Source of the DNA: Fontibacillus phaseoli
GTDB taxonomy: Bacteria > Bacillota > Bacilli > Paenibacillales > Paenibacillaceae
Assembly: GCF_003337355.1 (NCBI RefSeq)
Contig: NZ_QPJW01000007.1
Location: 184,919-248,918 of the forward strand
Length of the DNA: 64,000 bases
Reading direction: 5' to 3'
Shown here: positions 61,952-64,000 of the stretch, in pieces
Numbering within the stretch: position 1 is the first letter of the stretch
How the letters are laid out: every line of letters begins with the position of its first letter
The notes under the pieces: generated by a model
Seen by the model: the letters and a program-made list of their open reading frames with translations, nothing else
Database searches by the model: none
What the model was told of the DNA's origin: nothing
Position numbers and translations under genes: made by a program

Positions 61952-63532
61952 ATGACAGTGGATGTAAAAGACAGACAGGTTTACTTTGTCGGCGGAGGCA
62001 TCGCTTCACTTGCGGGGGCGGCCTTTCTGGTGAGAGACTGCGATTTTCCCGGACATCAAATTCATATCATCGAGGAAATGAAAATACTCGGCGGCAGTAA
62101 CGATGGAGCCGGGAATGAAGTGCAGGGCTATGTCATCCGCGGCGGCCGGATGCTGAACGACGAAACTTACGAAAATACATGGGATTTGCTAAAATGTATC
62201 CCCTCGCTGGACGATCCGCAGGTGTCCGTGCGCGATGAAATCGTCGCTTTTGACACGGCGCATCCGACCCATTCGAATGCCCGGCTTGTGAACAAAGAGG
62301 GGCAGGTCGAGGATGTAACGTCGATGGGTTTTGATATGGCCGACCGGCTCGCCATGGCGAAGCTGATTATCACACCGGAAGATAAAATGGGCAAGGCCCG
62401 GATCAACGACTGGTTTGGCCCCCACTTTTTCGAAACGAACTTCTGGTTCATGTGGGCGACCACCTTCGCCTTCCAGCCGTGGCACAGTGCCGTGGAGCTA
62501 AAAAGATACATGATCCGCTTCATGCATGAATTTCCGCGGATTCACACGCTCGAAGGCGTCACGCGCACCCCATATAATCAGTATGATTCCATCATTCTTC
62601 CGCTGCATAAATATTTGGAAGGACACGGCGTCGATTTTGAAATGAAATGTACGGTAACCGACCTTGATTTCAAAGACGGCGACGGCATTACCGTGACCCG
62701 CATGCATTACGTAAAAGACGGAGCGGAAAAAGCGCTGGATCTCAGCGGAAATGATCTGGTGATCATCACAAACGGCTCGATGACGGAAAGCTCCAGCCTC
62801 GGTTCGATGACCACGGCACCGGTGCTGAACGGCAAAGGCAGCTCTTGGAAGCTATGGGACACTATCGCAGCCAAGAAATCAGGCCTTGGAAATCCGTCTT
62901 CCTTCGACGATCACATCGACGGCTCCAAGTGGGAATCCTTCACTGTAACTTGTCAGGACTCGCGGTTCTTCGATCTCATGGAGGCGTTCTCCCGCAATAA
63001 GGCAGGTACGGGCGCTTTAGTAACTTTCAAGGAATCCAGCTGGCTCATGTCCATCGTTCTGGCGCATCAGCCGCATTTCCGCAATCAGCCGGAGCATGTG
63101 AAGGTGTTCTGGGGGTATGGGCTGTATCCGGACCGGGTTGGGGATTTTGTGAAAAAGAAAATGAGCGATTGTACCGGGGAAGAAATTCTGACGGAGTTGC
63201 TGCATCATTTGCATTTTGAAAAGGACATGGATGCCATTATCGCTTCGGCCAACTGCATTCCTTGCATGATGCCGTTCATCACGGCCCAATTTATGCCGAG
63301 AGCGGTTAGCGATCGCCCTAAAGTCGTTCCGGAAGGTTCGACGAACCTGGCATTCATCAGCCAGTTCTGCGAGATCCCGGATGATGTCGTCTTTACCGAG
63401 GAATATTCAATCCGGGCTGCCAGAATCGCCGTGTATACACTGCTCGGGATGGATAAACCAATCTCGCCGATCAACCAATATCATTACGATGTGCGAACCC
63501 TGCTTCAAGGATTTGTTACCTCATTCCGCTAA
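61952..63532 (+). CDS. ohyA: Oleate hydratase, monomeric (RhOhy-like) type
   Basis: Adds water to the cis-9 double bond of oleic and related acids, giving 10-hydroxy acids; a flavin-dependent, membrane-associated cytosolic enzyme that detoxifies unsaturated fatty acids. The 526-residue protein has the FAD motif GGGIASLAGAAFLVRD, RGGRMLNDETYEN, WHSAVELKRYMIRF, YNQYDSIILPL and a C-terminal QFCEIPDDVVFTEEYS, as in the family. It is shorter than the common 590-residue enzymes. The usual catalytic glutamate in GGRE(M) is replaced by methionine (M67), as in the monomeric Rhodococcus enzyme. GGAGG precedes the ATG at 61952. Confidence 0.95.
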   Translation: MTVDVKDRQVYFVGGGIASLAGAAFLVRDCDFPGHQIHIIEEMKILGGSNDGAGNEVQGYVIRGGRMLNDETYENTWDLLKCIPSLDDPQVSVRDEIVAFDTAHPTHSNARLVNKEGQVEDVTSMGFDMADRLAMAKLIITPEDKMGKARINDWFGPHFFETNFWFMWATTFAFQPWHSAVELKRYMIRFMHEFPRIHTLEGVTRTPYNQYDSIILPLHKYLEGHGVDFEMKCTVTDLDFKDGDGITVTRMHYVKDGAEKALDLSGNDLVIITNGSMTESSSLGSMTTAPVLNGKGSSWKLWDTIAAKKSGLGNPSSFDDHIDGSKWESFTVTCQDSRFFDLMEAFSRNKAGTGALVTFKESSWLMSIVLAHQPHFRNQPEHVKVFWGYGLYPDRVGDFVKKKMSDCTGEEILTELLHHLHFEKDMDAIIASANCIPCMMPFITAQFMPRAVSDRPKVVPEGSTNLAFISQFCEIPDDVVFTEEYSIRAARIAVYTLLGMDKPISPINQYHYDVRTLLQGFVTSFR

Positions 63533-63536
63533 AATG

Positions 63537-63577
63537 CAAAAGAGCTGCGTCCTTTTTTAGGGCACAGCTCTTTCATT
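63537..63577 (+). terminator. Bidirectional terminator
   Basis: Stem AAAGAGCTG / CAGCTCTTT, between the oleate hydratase and the convergent Spo0E-like gene. Confidence 0.85.
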
Positions 63578-63625
63578 CACTACCGCCAAGGATCACTCGC
63601 TGAATCTTCATCATCCAGGCTCCCT

Positions 63626-63811
63626 TCATGCAATCGGCTGCTTCCTTTGCAAATCTTCATATTTAGCCTTGTTATATTTATTGATCAATGTATCAAGAAG
63701 CAGGGATTGATTGAGTACAGCCTTATGACGCAAACCGTACCGCTCAGCCAACTGGTTTAATATTTGTCTCTCTTTTTCAATTCTCACTTTGATATACTCC
63801 TTATTGTTCAT
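63626..63811 (-). CDS. Spo0E-like sporulation phosphatase
   Basis: A 61-residue, two-helix protein of the Spo0E family, which removes phosphate from Spo0A and so delays sporulation. The second helix has NQSLLLDTLINKYNK, with the family's SxxLDxLI core. The first helix (IEKERQILNQLAERYGL) fits as well. The start has AGGGTGAG upstream. It is a single gene. Several such proteins are usual in spore-formers. Confidence 0.88.
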   Translation of the reverse strand: MNNKEYIKVRIEKERQILNQLAERYGLRHKAVLNQSLLLDTLINKYNKAKYEDLQRKQPIA

Positions 63812-63912
63812 AGCGTCTCACCCTATGCATAGTTTAGTGAATGTTGCCAAATAGCGCATATCGAGACATTTTGCATATTATAAAAAATTCCAAATTTAGA
63901 AATGAAATCATG

Positions 63913-63955
63913 ACCACCCGTCCAACGGGTGGTTTGCTCTTGGGGTATAACCCCC
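63913..63955. other. Paired hairpins at the right edge, possible mobile-element end
   Basis: ACCACCCGT / ACGGGTGGT (9-base-pair stem, 3-base loop) is followed by GGGG / CCCC around TATAA. Adjacent hairpins of this sort occur at the ends of IS200/IS605-type elements and next to their RNAs. The window stops before any transposase gene can be seen. Confidence 0.35.
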
Positions 63956-64000
63956 TGTTGCCAAACTGCGCCTAAAGACGCTAGCCTGACCACAAATCTG

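Overview
The window looks like a chromosomal segment of a spore-forming, moderate-GC Firmicute of the Paenibacillus type. The signs are strong GGAGG ribosome sites with frequent GTG and TTG starts, three YesM/YesN-type sensor/AraC-regulator pairs next to sugar ABC transporters, an S-layer-homology (SLH) protein, a Spo0E-like phosphatase, a CotS/CotSA-like gene pair, CcpA-type (cre) operators and a YjfB motility protein. I saw no rRNA, tRNA or CRISPR array.

Layout. 0-7.2 kb: the end of a YesMN pair, an intergenic block with palindromic repeats, then the xylose genes xylA-xylB, divergent from the ROK repressor xylR across a clear operator. 7.2-13.3 kb: a large SBP-PAS-GGDEF-EAL protein, a formate/nitrite-type channel, a perfect Fur box in front of a 51-residue protein, a leader with a terminator, and a secreted helical protein. 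13.3-22.5 kb: an orphan gltD, then a leftward ABC importer (two permeases and a lipoprotein) followed by its YesM/YesN pair. 22.5-29 kb: a LOV-like PAS-GGDEF-EAL protein whose LOV cysteine is serine, a GNAT enzyme, a YdjC/ChbG deacetylase, a glycosyltransferase with a CotS-like kinase-fold partner, and yjfB behind a sigma-D-like promoter. 29-36 kb: a seven-repeat secreted stalk protein, a small secreted protein, an LTA-synthase-like enzyme and a LacI regulator.

36-47 kb is the most unusual region. A leftward operon encodes an SLH-anchored propeller protein, a giant RHS/YD-repeat protein of about 2,500 residues ending in a Hint domain and a small toxin-like tip, and a small AT-rich candidate immunity gene. 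Beyond it lies about 1 kb with decayed gene remnants. This is the layout of a polymorphic toxin system, with an SLH partner and a large beta-rich insertion in the RHS shell that I cannot match to a standard architecture.

47-56.6 kb: a beta-mannosidase gene diverges from a second sugar ABC importer and its own YesM/YesN pair, with similar cre-like sites on both sides; together they suggest uptake and hydrolysis of manno-oligosaccharides. 57-61 kb: an OmpR/HK pair upstream of an ABC ATPase and two tandem permeases, resembling bacitracin/lantibiotic-type modules. 61-64 kb: a DhaS-like TetR regulator, an oleate hydratase of the type lacking the usual catalytic glutamate, a Spo0E-like protein, and a pair of hairpins at the right edge.
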